Below the pieces are notes generated by a model. That model was not told the origin of the DNA. It ran no database searches and saw only the letters and a list, made by a program, of their open reading frames with translations. From assembly GCF_010994755.1 (NCBI RefSeq), contig NZ_WHSB02000004.1:62001-126000 (forward strand): a DNA stretch of 64,000 nt, written 5' to 3'. Position numbers and translations under genes: made by a program. Below are positions 8,631-18,266 of this stretch, piece by piece (positions within the stretch are counted from its first letter, which is position 1; each line of letters begins with the position of its first letter). This stretch comes from Shinella lacus. GTDB taxonomy: Bacteria > Pseudomonadota > Alphaproteobacteria > Rhizobiales > Rhizobiaceae.

Positions 8631-9859
8631 ACGCCATGACAAAATCCGCCGCCGAACTGCGCCGCGCCGCCCGCGACCATATCCGCCTGCCCCGCCTGGA
8701 AACGCCGTTCCACGACCGGCTGATGGCGCTGAGCGAAGTCAACGACTGGTACAACTGGGCGGGCTACAAGGCGCCGCATTCGCTGTTCGACGGCGAGCTC
8801 GAATATTTCGCCATCCGCTCCACCGCCGCGCTCTTCGACATCTCGCCCATGGTGAAATACCGCATCACCGGCGCGGATGCCGAACGCTACCTCAACCGCC
8901 TGACGCTGCGCGACGTGCGGAAACTCGGCGTCAACCGCGTGCATTACACCGCTTGGTGCGACGACCACGGCCATGTGCTGGACGACGGCACGCTCTTCCG
9001 CCTCGGCGAGCAGGAATTCCGCCTCTGCTGCCAGGAACGCCATCTGCCCTGGCTGCTCGATAGCGCCTTCGGCTTTTCCGTCGATATCCGCGAGGAGACG
9101 GAGGAGATCGCCGGCCTCGCCTTGCAGGGACCGACCAGCCATGCGGTGCTGCGCGACGCCGGCTTCGTCGGCACGGAAAAACTGAAACCCTTCGACATCG
9201 CCACCTTCCCGCATGAGGACGGCACGGTGACGATCTCGCGCACCGGCTTCACCGGCGACCTCGGCTACGAACTCTTCGTGCCGCGCGCAAAAGCGCTCTC
9301 GCTGTGGGACCGCCTGTGGAATGCCGGGCAGGAACACGCCATCCGCGCGATCGGCTTCGGCGCGCTGGATCAGGCGCGCATCGAGACGGGCTTCATCGTC
9401 GCCAATGCGGATTTTGTCACTGCCGAAGGGGCGTTGCGCGCCGACCGGGTGCGCATGCCTGATGAAATCGGCCTGGAATGGCTGGTCGATCCCGACAAGC
9501 CGAACTTCAACGGGCGGCGCGCGATCCTCGATGCGCGGCGGAATCAAACTCTGAAGCACATCCTCGTCGGCCTTGAAATCGAAGGGAATATTCCCGCCGA
9601 GCATGCCCTCGTCTATCATCGCCAGAAACACGAGGCCGGCCTCGTCACCGCCGCGATCTGGTCGCCGACGGCCAAGCGCAACATCGCGATCGCCAGCCTC
9701 GAACGGCCTTACGGCTCGAAGTTCACGGACGACCTGTGGGTGGAGATCTATGCGATGCGGGAGCTGAAATACCAGAAGATGATGAAACGCGCGAAGATCG
9801 TGCCGCGGCCCTTCGTCAAGCTCGCCCGCCGCACGGCCACACCGCCCGGCCTCAAGTAA
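8627..9859 (+). CDS. GcvT/DmdA-like aminomethyltransferase-family protein
   Basis: This 410-residue protein has the fold of glycine-cleavage T-protein and DMSP demethylase, which bind tetrahydrofolate and accept one-carbon units. Supporting stretches are GLALQGPTSHAVL, ISRTGFTGDLGYELFVP (the conserved T-protein TGxTGxxGYE motif) and a C-terminal barrel with GLVTAAIWSPT. The start ATG 8627 overlaps the flavoprotein stop (ATGA) with GGGAG before it. The absence of glycine-cleavage P and H genes nearby argues for a stand-alone demethylase rather than GcvT. It is the best evidence that the locus removes methyl groups onto folate. Confidence 0.88.
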   Translation: MNAMTKSAAELRRAARDHIRLPRLETPFHDRLMALSEVNDWYNWAGYKAPHSLFDGELEYFAIRSTAALFDISPMVKYRITGADAERYLNRLTLRDVRKLGVNRVHYTAWCDDHGHVLDDGTLFRLGEQEFRLCCQERHLPWLLDSAFGFSVDIREETEEIAGLALQGPTSHAVLRDAGFVGTEKLKPFDIATFPHEDGTVTISRTGFTGDLGYELFVPRAKALSLWDRLWNAGQEHAIRAIGFGALDQARIETGFIVANADFVTAEGALRADRVRMPDEIGLEWLVDPDKPNFNGRRAILDARRNQTLKHILVGLEIEGNIPAEHALVYHRQKHEAGLVTAAIWSPTAKRNIAIASLERPYGSKFTDDLWVEIYAMRELKYQKMMKRAKIVPRPFVKLARRTATPPGLK

Positions 9860-9860
9860 C

Positions 9861-10118
9861 ATGGACGAGGAAACCCGCTGCAACTGGCAGATCATCGCGA
9901 CACCACCCGGCGCCGAATGGTCCGGGCGGGCGCGCTATGCGGCGGCGATGTATTTCTGCCAGCGCGGCGAGATGACGCCGGAAGTGCTGGAAATCTACCG
10001 CATCTGTTCGCGACTCGATGCGGAAGATCCGGTTTCGGTGCTCAGGCGCTGGAAGATCGGCGCCGACTGGATCGCGCGGCTGGAGGCCTATCGCGCTGAC
10101 GGCGCGTGCGAGGCATAG
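9861..10118 (+). CDS. Small conserved-looking protein of unknown function
   Basis: This is an 85-residue soluble protein starting two bases after the GcvT-like stop codon, so it is probably the last gene of the flavoprotein-GcvT operon. I recognise no family. It holds four cysteines, an aromatic N-terminal part (CNWQII, EWSGRARYAAAMYFC) and a helical C-terminal part (PEVLEIYRICSRLD, RRWKIGADWIARLEAYRA). The size and position suggest an accessory or regulatory subunit for the upstream enzymes. Its last 31 bases overlap the end of the convergent TetR gene. Confidence 0.65.
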   Translation: MDEETRCNWQIIATPPGAEWSGRARYAAAMYFCQRGEMTPEVLEIYRICSRLDAEDPVSVLRRWKIGADWIARLEAYRADGACEA

Positions 10119-10714
10119 GTCGCAAACAGCCGGTGTAGAGCGTCCTTGCCTTCGCTGGCAATGTCGAAGCGGCGGCCGAACAGCAGCCATTCCGAGCATA
10201 GCCCCTTGATGACCCAGCGCAACATGGACGCCGCGGAGCGTGGCGTCCAGGCGCCGTCGAGCTTGCCCTGGCCCTCCGCCTTGGCAAAGGCGGCTTCCAG
10301 CGCCTGCATGTGCTCGTCGTCGAGATCGTTCTGGCGTTCGGAAATGGCGGCGAATTCGCCGCTTGTATCGCAGCGCAGCAGGATCGAGAGGATGCGCTGG
10401 CGGTGCTCGTCGGTGGCGAGCAGTTCCAGCCATTCCCGGCCCACCCGCTCCAGAACGCCGAAGACATCCGCGTTCTCCGCCTCCAATTCGCGGGCGATGA
10501 GATCTTCCTGCGGCATGGGCAGCGAGTTGTAGAGTTCCAGCACGAGATCCGCCCGATTGGCGAAGTGCCAGTAGATGGCGCCGCGGGTGACCCCCGCGGC
10601 GCGCGCCACATCCTCCATAGAGGCATGGGCGACACCCTTTTCGTAGAAGACCTTTTCGGCCGCCAGCAGGATCTGCTGGCGGGTTTCCTTGGCCTCTGCC
10701 TTGGTCCGGCGCAT
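10088..10714 (-). CDS. TetR/AcrR-family repressor of the RND efflux operon
   Basis: This 208-residue regulator has an N-terminal helix-turn-helix (EDVARAAGVTRGAIYWHFAN) that closely matches AcrR/TtgR/MexZ-type repressors, followed by a helical drug-sensing domain. It is the third gene of the minus-strand unit adaptor-pump-regulator, six bases after the pump stop codon. Placing the repressor inside the operon it controls gives autoregulation. The probable operator is the AcrR-like palindrome at 15244-15267 upstream of the adaptor gene. Its 3' end overlaps the convergent small gene by 31 bases. Confidence 0.92.
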   Translation of the reverse strand: MRRTKAEAKETRQQILLAAEKVFYEKGVAHASMEDVARAAGVTRGAIYWHFANRADLVLELYNSLPMPQEDLIARELEAENADVFGVLERVGREWLELLATDEHRQRILSILLRCDTSGEFAAISERQNDLDDEHMQALEAAFAKAEGQGKLDGAWTPRSAASMLRWVIKGLCSEWLLFGRRFDIASEGKDALHRLFATYASHAPSAR

Positions 10715-10720
10715 GGCGGC

Positions 10721-13700
10721 CTACTCCGCCGGGCTTGCGACCGGAGCCGGCTCCTCCTTTTTCTTCTTGCCGTAGCCGAACAGCTTCATCACGAAGACGA
10801 AGAAGATCGGCACGAAGAAGATGGCGAGCACCGTGGCGGTGATCATGCCGCCCATCACGCCGGTGCCGATGGCACGCTGGCTGCCCGAGCTTGCGCCCGT
10901 CGCGATCGCGAGCGGCAGAACGCCGAGCGTGAAGGCAAGCGAGGTCATCAGGATCGGGCGGAAACGCAGGTGGCAGGCCTCGATCGTCGCATCGATCAGC
11001 GACTTGCCGTCCTCCATCAGCTCCTTGGCGAACTCGATGATCAAAATCGCGTTCTTCGCCGAGAGGCCGATGATCGCGATCAGGCCGACCTTGAAGTACA
11101 CGTCGTTCGACATGTCGCGCAGCGTCACCGCGATGACCGCGCCGATGACGCCGAGCGGCACGACGAGGATGACAGCAAACGGGATCGACCAGCTTTCATA
11201 GAGCGCCGCAAGGCACAGGAACACCAGGAGGATCGACAGGCCGACAAGGATCGGCGCCTGCGAACCGGACTGGATTTCCTGCAACGACTGGCCCGTCCAC
11301 TCGTAGCCGAAGCCCGGCGGAAGCTGGGCGGCAAGCCGCTGCATTTCCGCAATCGCATCACCGGAGGAGAAGCCGGGCTTCGTATCTCCGCTGAAGCGCA
11401 CGGCGGGATAGCCGTTGTAGCCGACCGTCTGCGTCGGCGCCATCGTCCACTCCGCGGTCGCAAAGGCCGAGAGCGGCACCATGCCCCCGCTCGAATTGCG
11501 CACGTTGAGTTTCAAGAGATCGGCCACCTGCATGCGTTCGTTCTGATCCGCCTGGACCGTCACGCGCTGCATGCGCCCGGCATTCGGGAAGTCGTTGACA
11601 TAGGTTGAGCCGAGATTGGTCGAGATCGTCGAGTTGATGTCGGCGAAGGTCACGCCGAAGGTGTTGGCCTTCTCGCGATCGATCACGACATTGACCTGCG
11701 CCGCATCCGGCATGCCCTCGACGCGCACGCCCGCAACCACATTGCTCTGGGCCGCAAGGCCGAGAAGCTGGGCACTTGCGGCCGACAGCGCCTGCTGGCC
11801 GAGGCCGCCGCGGTCCTGCAGACGGAACGAGAAGCCGCCCGTCGTGCCGAGACCCTGGATCGGCGGCGGCGACAGCGCGAAGCTGATCGCATCCTTGATC
11901 TGGCTCATCGCCATGCTGGCGCGTCCGGCAATCGCCTGCGCCGAGTTCTCCGGCCCGCGCTCGCTCCAGTCCTTCAGCGTCACGAAGGCCAGGCCCGCGT
12001 TCTGCCCCGAACCGAAGAAGGAGAAGCCGTTGATGCCGACGATCGTCTCGACCGCGGGCTCCTTGCCGAAGATCTGCTCGACCTGAGTGAGCACTTCGTC
12101 GGTCCGGTGGCCCGTCGCTTCCGAGGGAAGCTGCATCATGACGATGGCAAAGCCCTGGTCCTCGTCCGGCAGGAACGACGACGGCAGCTTCATGAACAGG
12201 TAGCCGAGGCCGGCGAGGATGGCGAGGTAGATCACCATGAACCGGCCGGTGCGGCGGATCAACCAGCTCACGCTGCCGCTATAGCCTTTCGAAGAGCGGT
12301 CGAAACCGCGGTTGAACCAGCCGAAGAAGCCGCGCTTGGTGTGGTGGTGCCCCTTCGGAACCTGCTTCAGGAAGCTGCCCGCCAGCGCCGGTGTCAGCGA
12401 GAGCGCGAGGAAGGCGGAGAACAGGATCGAGACGACCATCGTCAGCGAGAACTGCTGGTAGATGACGCCAACGGCGCCCGGAAAGAAGCCCATCGGGATG
12501 AACACCGAGGCAAGCACCAGCGTGATGCCGATGACAGCGCCGGTGATCTGCTTCATCGCCTTGCGGGTCGCCTCCTTCGGGGGCAGCCCCTCTTCCGACA
12601 TGATGCGCTCGACGTTCTCCACCACGATGATCGCATCGTCGACGAGAATGCCGATGGCGAGCACCATGGCGAACATCGTCAGCACGTTGATGGAGAAGCC
12701 CATGGCGAGCATGACGGCGCAGGTGCCGAGAAGGGCGACCGGCACGACGAGCGTCGGGATGATCGTGTAGCGGATGTTCTGCAGGAACAGGAACATCACG
12801 AGGAAGACGAGGCCGACGGCTTCAAGCAGCGTGTGCAGCACCTTCTCGATCGACACCTTGACGAAGGGCGAAGTGTCGTAGGGCGTCGAATATTCGAGGC
12901 CCGGCGGGAAGAATTCCGCAAGCTCGTCCATGCGCGCCTTGATCGCCTCCGAGGTCGCCATGGCGTTGCCGGTCGGCGAAAGCTGCACGGCGACGGCGGC
13001 CGACGGCTGCCCGTTGAGGCGCGTCGAGAAGGAATAGGTCTCGCCGCCCACTTCGATGCGCGCGACGTCACGCAGGCGCACAGCCGAGCCGTCCGCATTC
13101 GCACGCAGCACGATGGCGCCGAACTCTTCCGGCGTCGTGAGCTGGCCCTTGATGTTGACGGGTGCCGCGATCTGCTGGGTGATCGGGTTTGGCTGCGCGC
13201 CGATGCTGCCGGCCGCGATCTGTGCGTTCTGCGCCTGGACGGCGGCGGTGATGTCGGCGGCCGTCAGGTTGAGGCCGAGCATCTTGGCGGGATCGAGCCA
13301 GATGCGCATGGAGCGCTGCGTGGCAAAAAGCTGCGCACGGCCGACGCCGGGCACGCGCTGGATTTCGGAGAGGACGTTGCGGTTGACGTAGTCGCCGAGG
13401 CTGATGGCATCCATCGAGCCATCGGTGGAGGTCAGCGCGACGATCAACAGGAAGCCGGAGCCGGCCTCTTCGACCTGCACGCCCTGGCGGCGCACGGAAT
13501 CGGGCAGGCGCGGCTCAACGCGGCTGACGCGGTTCTGCACGTCGACCGAGACCTGGCTCGGATCGGTGCCGGGTGCGAAGGTGATGTTGATTTCAGCCGA
13601 ACCCGAGGCACTCGAGGTCGATTCGAAATAGAGCATGCCCTCGACGCCGTTCAGCTCATCCTCGATGAGCTTGGTGACGCTCTGGTAGGTGTCCTGTGAG

Positions 13701-13858
13701 GACGCGCCGGAATAGGTCGTCGATACCGTGATCTGCGGCGGGGCGACGTCCGGATATTGCGCGATCGGCAAGAGCGGGATGGAGATGGCGCCGGCGATCA
13801 TGATGAAGATCGCGACGACCCAGGCGAAAATCGGCCTGTCGATGAAAAAACTGGGCAT
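10721..13858 (-). CDS. RND multidrug efflux pump, HAE1 family (AcrB/MexB-like)
   Basis: This 1045-residue inner-membrane proton antiporter exports hydrophobic and amphiphilic compounds through a tripartite complex. The start MPSFFIDRPIFAWVVAIFIM is typical of the family. Helix 4 carries the essential aspartate pair (ILVDDAIIVVENV, about residues 405-409) and helix 10 the essential lysine (GLSAKNAILIIEFAKEL). Two large periplasmic loops follow helices 1 and 7 as expected. The length equals that of AcrB. It lies between the adaptor (11 bases upstream) and the TetR repressor. No outer-membrane channel gene is present, so a TolC-like protein must be encoded elsewhere. Confidence 0.97.
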   Translation of the reverse strand: MPSFFIDRPIFAWVVAIFIMIAGAISIPLLPIAQYPDVAPPQITVSTTYSGASSQDTYQSVTKLIEDELNGVEGMLYFESTSSASGSAEINITFAPGTDPSQVSVDVQNRVSRVEPRLPDSVRRQGVQVEEAGSGFLLIVALTSTDGSMDAISLGDYVNRNVLSEIQRVPGVGRAQLFATQRSMRIWLDPAKMLGLNLTAADITAAVQAQNAQIAAGSIGAQPNPITQQIAAPVNIKGQLTTPEEFGAIVLRANADGSAVRLRDVARIEVGGETYSFSTRLNGQPSAAVAVQLSPTGNAMATSEAIKARMDELAEFFPPGLEYSTPYDTSPFVKVSIEKVLHTLLEAVGLVFLVMFLFLQNIRYTIIPTLVVPVALLGTCAVMLAMGFSINVLTMFAMVLAIGILVDDAIIVVENVERIMSEEGLPPKEATRKAMKQITGAVIGITLVLASVFIPMGFFPGAVGVIYQQFSLTMVVSILFSAFLALSLTPALAGSFLKQVPKGHHHTKRGFFGWFNRGFDRSSKGYSGSVSWLIRRTGRFMVIYLAILAGLGYLFMKLPSSFLPDEDQGFAIVMMQLPSEATGHRTDEVLTQVEQIFGKEPAVETIVGINGFSFFGSGQNAGLAFVTLKDWSERGPENSAQAIAGRASMAMSQIKDAISFALSPPPIQGLGTTGGFSFRLQDRGGLGQQALSAASAQLLGLAAQSNVVAGVRVEGMPDAAQVNVVIDREKANTFGVTFADINSTISTNLGSTYVNDFPNAGRMQRVTVQADQNERMQVADLLKLNVRNSSGGMVPLSAFATAEWTMAPTQTVGYNGYPAVRFSGDTKPGFSSGDAIAEMQRLAAQLPPGFGYEWTGQSLQEIQSGSQAPILVGLSILLVFLCLAALYESWSIPFAVILVVPLGVIGAVIAVTLRDMSNDVYFKVGLIAIIGLSAKNAILIIEFAKELMEDGKSLIDATIEACHLRFRPILMTSLAFTLGVLPLAIATGASSGSQRAIGTGVMGGMITATVLAIFFVPIFFVFVMKLFGYGKKKKEEPAPVASPAE

Positions 13859-13869
13859 CGTTCAGATCC

Positions 13870-15156
13870 TCACTTCGCCGGCTCGGTCTTGGCAGCGTCC
13901 TCGCCGCCTTCCGCCTTGCCAGCCTCGTCGGTCTTTGCAGCACCGTCTTCAGCCTTGCCGGCTTCACCGGCCTTGGCAGCATCACCTTCGGCAGCCGGCT
14001 GCGAGTCCCTGGCAACCGCGTTCGGGTCCCATTCGGCCGGCACGACCTCGCCGCCCGGCTGAACCTTCTGGAAGCCCTCGACGATGATCTTTTCGCCGTT
14101 CTTCAGGCCATCGGTGATGACCCAGTTCGTGCCGGCGGCGCGGCCGACGCGCACGCTGCGGGTGCCGGCCTTGTTATCGGCGGAAACGACGTAGACGAGC
14201 GCGCTGCCCGAAGCGTCGCGCTGCACCGCCTGCTGCGGCACGATGACGGCGTCCTTCTCGATGCCCTGCTCGATCTGCACGCGCACATACATGCCCGGCA
14301 GCAGGTCGCCGTCCGGGTTCGGGAACTCGCCGCGCAGCGTCACCTGGCCGGTCGTCTCGTCGACGGCGGCTTCGGAGAACAGCAGTTTGCCTGGATGCGC
14401 ATAGGCCGTGCCGTCGTCCAGCACCAGCTTGACCTTCGCAGAATTGTTGTCAGCCATCAGGGCGCCGTCCTGCAACGCCTTGCGCAGCCGGATGAGGTCC
14501 GTCGCCGACTGGGTGAAGTCGGCATAGACGGGGTCGAGCTGCTGGATCGTCGCGAGATTTTCCGTGCCGTTGGCCGAAACCAGCGCACCCTCGGTGATCA
14601 GCGCGCGCCCGATGCGGCCGCTGATCGGCGCCTTGACGTCGGTATATTCGAGATTGAGCTTGGCGGTCGCCAGGCTCGCCTCGGCGATCGCAACATCGGC
14701 ATCCGCCTGTGCGAGCTGCGCTACGGCGTCGTCGTAGGTCTGCGCGGAGGCAACATTCGACTTGCGAAGCTGCTCCTGGCGGTCGGCGGTGTTGCGCGCC
14801 TGGGCCTGCACGGCCCTGGCGCGGCGCAGCGTCGCTTCGGCGCTGGTGACCTGTACTTGGAACGAGGCCGGGTCGATGCGGTAGAGAACGTCGCCTTCCT
14901 TGACCAGCGAACCTTGCTCGAAGATGCGTTCGATGATGATGCCGGTCGCGCGCGGGCGCACTTCCGCCGTGCGGGTCGCGGCAATGCGGCCTGGCAGGTC
15001 GTTGGTGATCGGCACGTCCTCGGCCTTCACGGTGACCACGGCCACCTGCGGCGGCGGAAATGCAGCGCCTCCCTGCTGTGCCTGTTCTTCCTGGCAGCCG
15101 GCGAGAATCAAAAGGGCGCCAAAGGTCACAATCGAAATCGGTTTCGCGAAACGCAT
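13870..15156 (-). CDS. RND efflux periplasmic adaptor lipoprotein (AcrA/MexA-like)
   Basis: This 428-residue membrane fusion protein links the inner-membrane pump to an outer-membrane channel. A lipoprotein signal ends in LAGC (Cys21), so the mature protein is lipid-anchored. The family order follows: lipoyl half (ITNDLPGRIAATRTAEVRP), coiled-coil hairpin (about 95-160), second lipoyl half and beta-barrel. ATG 15156 has GGAAG seven bases upstream; alternatives at 15168 and 15297 lack a site. The last 50 or so residues are an unusual Ala/Lys/Glu/Asp tail with imperfect repeats of GKAE, DGAAKTDEA and DAAKTE, which is not part of the usual fold. Confidence 0.95.
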   Translation of the reverse strand: MRFAKPISIVTFGALLILAGCQEEQAQQGGAAFPPPQVAVVTVKAEDVPITNDLPGRIAATRTAEVRPRATGIIIERIFEQGSLVKEGDVLYRIDPASFQVQVTSAEATLRRARAVQAQARNTADRQEQLRKSNVASAQTYDDAVAQLAQADADVAIAEASLATAKLNLEYTDVKAPISGRIGRALITEGALVSANGTENLATIQQLDPVYADFTQSATDLIRLRKALQDGALMADNNSAKVKLVLDDGTAYAHPGKLLFSEAAVDETTGQVTLRGEFPNPDGDLLPGMYVRVQIEQGIEKDAVIVPQQAVQRDASGSALVYVVSADNKAGTRSVRVGRAAGTNWVITDGLKNGEKIIVEGFQKVQPGGEVVPAEWDPNAVARDSQPAAEGDAAKAGEAGKAEDGAAKTDEAGKAEGGEDAAKTEPAK

Positions 15157-15243
15157 GGGTTCTTCCATAGGCAGTGCCGGCCGGAATTGGCGGCAGGGTG
15201 CTGAAAACATGAAGGTGCGGTGATCACAGGACCACCGCACCGC

Positions 15244-15267
15244 AACATACAAACAAGGCTGTATGTT
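15244..15267. promoter_or_regulatory. AcrR-type operator upstream of the efflux operon
   Basis: AACATACA and TGTATGTT form 8-bp perfect arms around an 8-base spacer. The Escherichia coli AcrR operator has the same geometry with arms TACATACA and TGTATGTA, differing only at the outermost base pair. It lies about 88 bases upstream of the adaptor start, where it would cover a promoter, and the operon carries its own AcrR-family gene. The match of architecture and context is strong; binding is inferred. Confidence 0.8.
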
Positions 15268-15347
15268 AGTTTCTGACGTTTGACAATCGTAGATCACAGC
15301 TCGACTTGCCGCAATCCACCCTGATCACCGGATCGTGATGAGGGTCC

Positions 15348-16349
<1,002 letters not shown>

Positions 16350-16359
16350 TGATATCCCC

Positions 16360-17415
16360 TTAAAGCTTGACCGGTTGGCCGGTTCTGACACTTTCATCGG
16401 CCGCGAGGCAGATTTTCAGCGACTGCACCGCATCGTCCATGTGGCGCGAGAGATCGATATCCTCACGGATCGCCTTCAGCACGAAGGCCTGTTCGCGGTC
16501 GCAGAGTTCCTGGTGGCCGGGCTCGCCCGCCATGCGCAGGTCCTCGTCCGGCGACAGGAACTTGCCGTCCGGGCCAGTGGCCGCATTGTGCAGGCGGATG
16601 ACCGCGGTCTTGGTGTGCGTGTCGATGTCGTCGGACTTGGCGTTCGGGTCCATGACGATCGAGACCGAGCCGTTCGGCGACATGACGTCCTTCACGAAGA
16701 AGGCCGTTTCGGAGATCATCGGCCCCCAGCCCGCCTCGTACCAGCCGAGCGAGCCGTCGTCGAAAAACACCTGGAGATGGCCGTAATTGTACATGTCCGG
16801 CGCGATTTCGTTCGAAAGGCGCAGGCCCATGCCGCGCACCTCGACGGGTTTCGCGTCGGTGATCTGGCACATCACGTCGAGATAGTGCACGCCGCAGTCG
16901 ACGATCGGCGGTGTGGTCTGCATCAGCGCCTTGTGGGTCGCCCAGGTCGGCCCGCTCGACTGCTGGTTCAGGTTCATGCGGAACACATAGGGACCGCCGA
17001 GCTTGCGGGCTTCCTCGATGAGCCGCATCCAGGACGGATGGTGGCGCAGGATGTAGCCGACGATCAGCTTGCGGCCGTTTTCCCGGGCGCAGGCGACGAC
17101 CCGCTCCGCATCCGCCGTCGTGGTCGCCAGCGGCTTTTCCACGAAGACATGGGCGCCGGCTTCCATCGCCGCGATGGCATATTCGGCATGGCTGTCCGAA
17201 TAGGTGTTGATCGAGCAGAGCTCCGGCTTCAGCTCCTTCAGCGCCTCGTGGAAGGAGGGCAGGATCTCATAGCCTTCGAGCCCGGCCGGAACCGGAACCT
17301 TCGAGCGGTTGACGAGCCCGACGATCTCGAAACCCGGATTTTCGTGATAGGCGAGCGCATGGCTGCGGCCCATATTGCCGAGGCCGGCGGAAAGAACGCG
17401 AATGGCAGAACTCAC
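16360..17415 (-). CDS. Gfo/Idh/MocA-family NAD(P)-dependent oxidoreductase
   Basis: This 351-residue dehydrogenase-like protein has an N-terminal Rossmann fold (GLGNMG at 11-16) and the family's FVEKPLATT motif, which contains the catalytic-site lysine, followed by the alpha/beta substrate domain. Members act on sugars, inositols and amino-sugar derivatives. GTG 17415 overlaps the stop of the upstream permease (GTGA) and is preceded by GGGAG; the longer frame to 17610 runs inside the permease and is rejected. Its position between permease and ATPase genes shows it belongs to the same sugar-use operon. It may oxidise or epimerise the imported sugar; substrate unknown. Confidence 0.9.
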   Translation of the reverse strand: MSSAIRVLSAGLGNMGRSHALAYHENPGFEIVGLVNRSKVPVPAGLEGYEILPSFHEALKELKPELCSINTYSDSHAEYAIAAMEAGAHVFVEKPLATTTADAERVVACARENGRKLIVGYILRHHPSWMRLIEEARKLGGPYVFRMNLNQQSSGPTWATHKALMQTTPPIVDCGVHYLDVMCQITDAKPVEVRGMGLRLSNEIAPDMYNYGHLQVFFDDGSLGWYEAGWGPMISETAFFVKDVMSPNGSVSIVMDPNAKSDDIDTHTKTAVIRLHNAATGPDGKFLSPDEDLRMAGEPGHQELCDREQAFVLKAIREDIDLSRHMDDAVQSLKICLAADESVRTGQPVKL

Positions 17416-18251
17416 TTGACTGCTCCCGAGGTGATGCCGCGGATCAGCTGCCGCGAGAAGATGAAGTAGAGGACGAGGACCGGCAGGATCGCGAGCGACA
17501 GCGCCGCAAGCACCGCATTCCAGTTGGTGACGAACTGGCCGATGAAGATCTGCGAGCCGAGCGTCACCGTCTTGGTCGCCTCGCTCGGCGCCAGGATCAG
17601 CGGAAACCACAGGTCGTTCCAGATCGGGATCATCGTGAAGACCGCGACCGTCGCCATGGCCGGCCTGACGAGCGGCAGGACGAGGCGGAAGAAGATCGAA
17701 TATTCCGAAAGCCCGTCGATGCGCCCGGCATTCTTCAGGTCGTCGGAGACGGTCCGCATGAATTCCGACAGGATGAAGACGGCGAGCGGAATGCCCTGCG
17801 CGGTATAGACGAGCACCAGTGCCGTCAGCGTGTTGACCAGCCCCGTCGCCACCATGCCCTGGAGGATCGCCACCGTGCCGAGGCGGATCGGGATCATGAT
17901 GCCGATGGCGAGGTAGAGCCCCATCAGCATGTTGCCGCGGAAGCGGTATTCCGAAAGCGCGAAGGCGGCCATGGCGCCGAACAGCAGCACGAGCGCGATG
18001 GAGACCACCGTCACGATGAAGCTGTTCTGGAAGTAGGTCGCAAAATCACCCTGCCCCAGCACCGTCGTGTAGCCCACGAGGTCGAAGGTTTCGAAAGTCG
18101 GCACCTGCATGGGATTGCGGAAGATCGCGTTGCGATCCTTCATCGAGTTGATCAGCGTCAGGAACACGGGGAAGATGGAGATCACCGCGTAGCCGATCAG
18201 CGCCAGATGGACGAGCCCGGTACGGGTCAGCGAATGGCGTGCTTTGGACAT
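17412..18251 (-). CDS. Sugar ABC transporter permease (MalG-like)
   Basis: This 279-residue inner-membrane permease has six predicted helices and the EAA loop NAGRIDGLSEYSIFFRLVLP, typical of the MalG/UgpE half of carbohydrate importers. It follows the MalF-like partner by 15 bases and overlaps the oxidoreductase start by four. The final [12 protein letters not shown] matches the conserved C-terminus of this family. Its likely substrate, given the neighbouring enzymes, is an N-acetylated amino sugar or a disaccharide or muropeptide sugar; that is inferred from context only. Confidence 0.94.
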   Translation of the reverse strand: MSKARHSLTRTGLVHLALIGYAVISIFPVFLTLINSMKDRNAIFRNPMQVPTFETFDLVGYTTVLGQGDFATYFQNSFIVTVVSIALVLLFGAMAAFALSEYRFRGNMLMGLYLAIGIMIPIRLGTVAILQGMVATGLVNTLTALVLVYTAQGIPLAVFILSEFMRTVSDDLKNAGRIDGLSEYSIFFRLVLPLVRPAMATVAVFTMIPIWNDLWFPLILAPSEATKTVTLGSQIFIGQFVTNWNAVLAALSLAILPVLVLYFIFSRQLIRGITSGAVK

Positions 18252-18266
18252 ATCCGGCCCTCCCGA

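Noticed and set aside
12107-13699. A 530-codon plus-strand frame opposite the RND pump
   Set aside because: The composition (runs of H, D, R, E) is that of an antisense shadow; the pump on the minus strand is full length and has all key residues.
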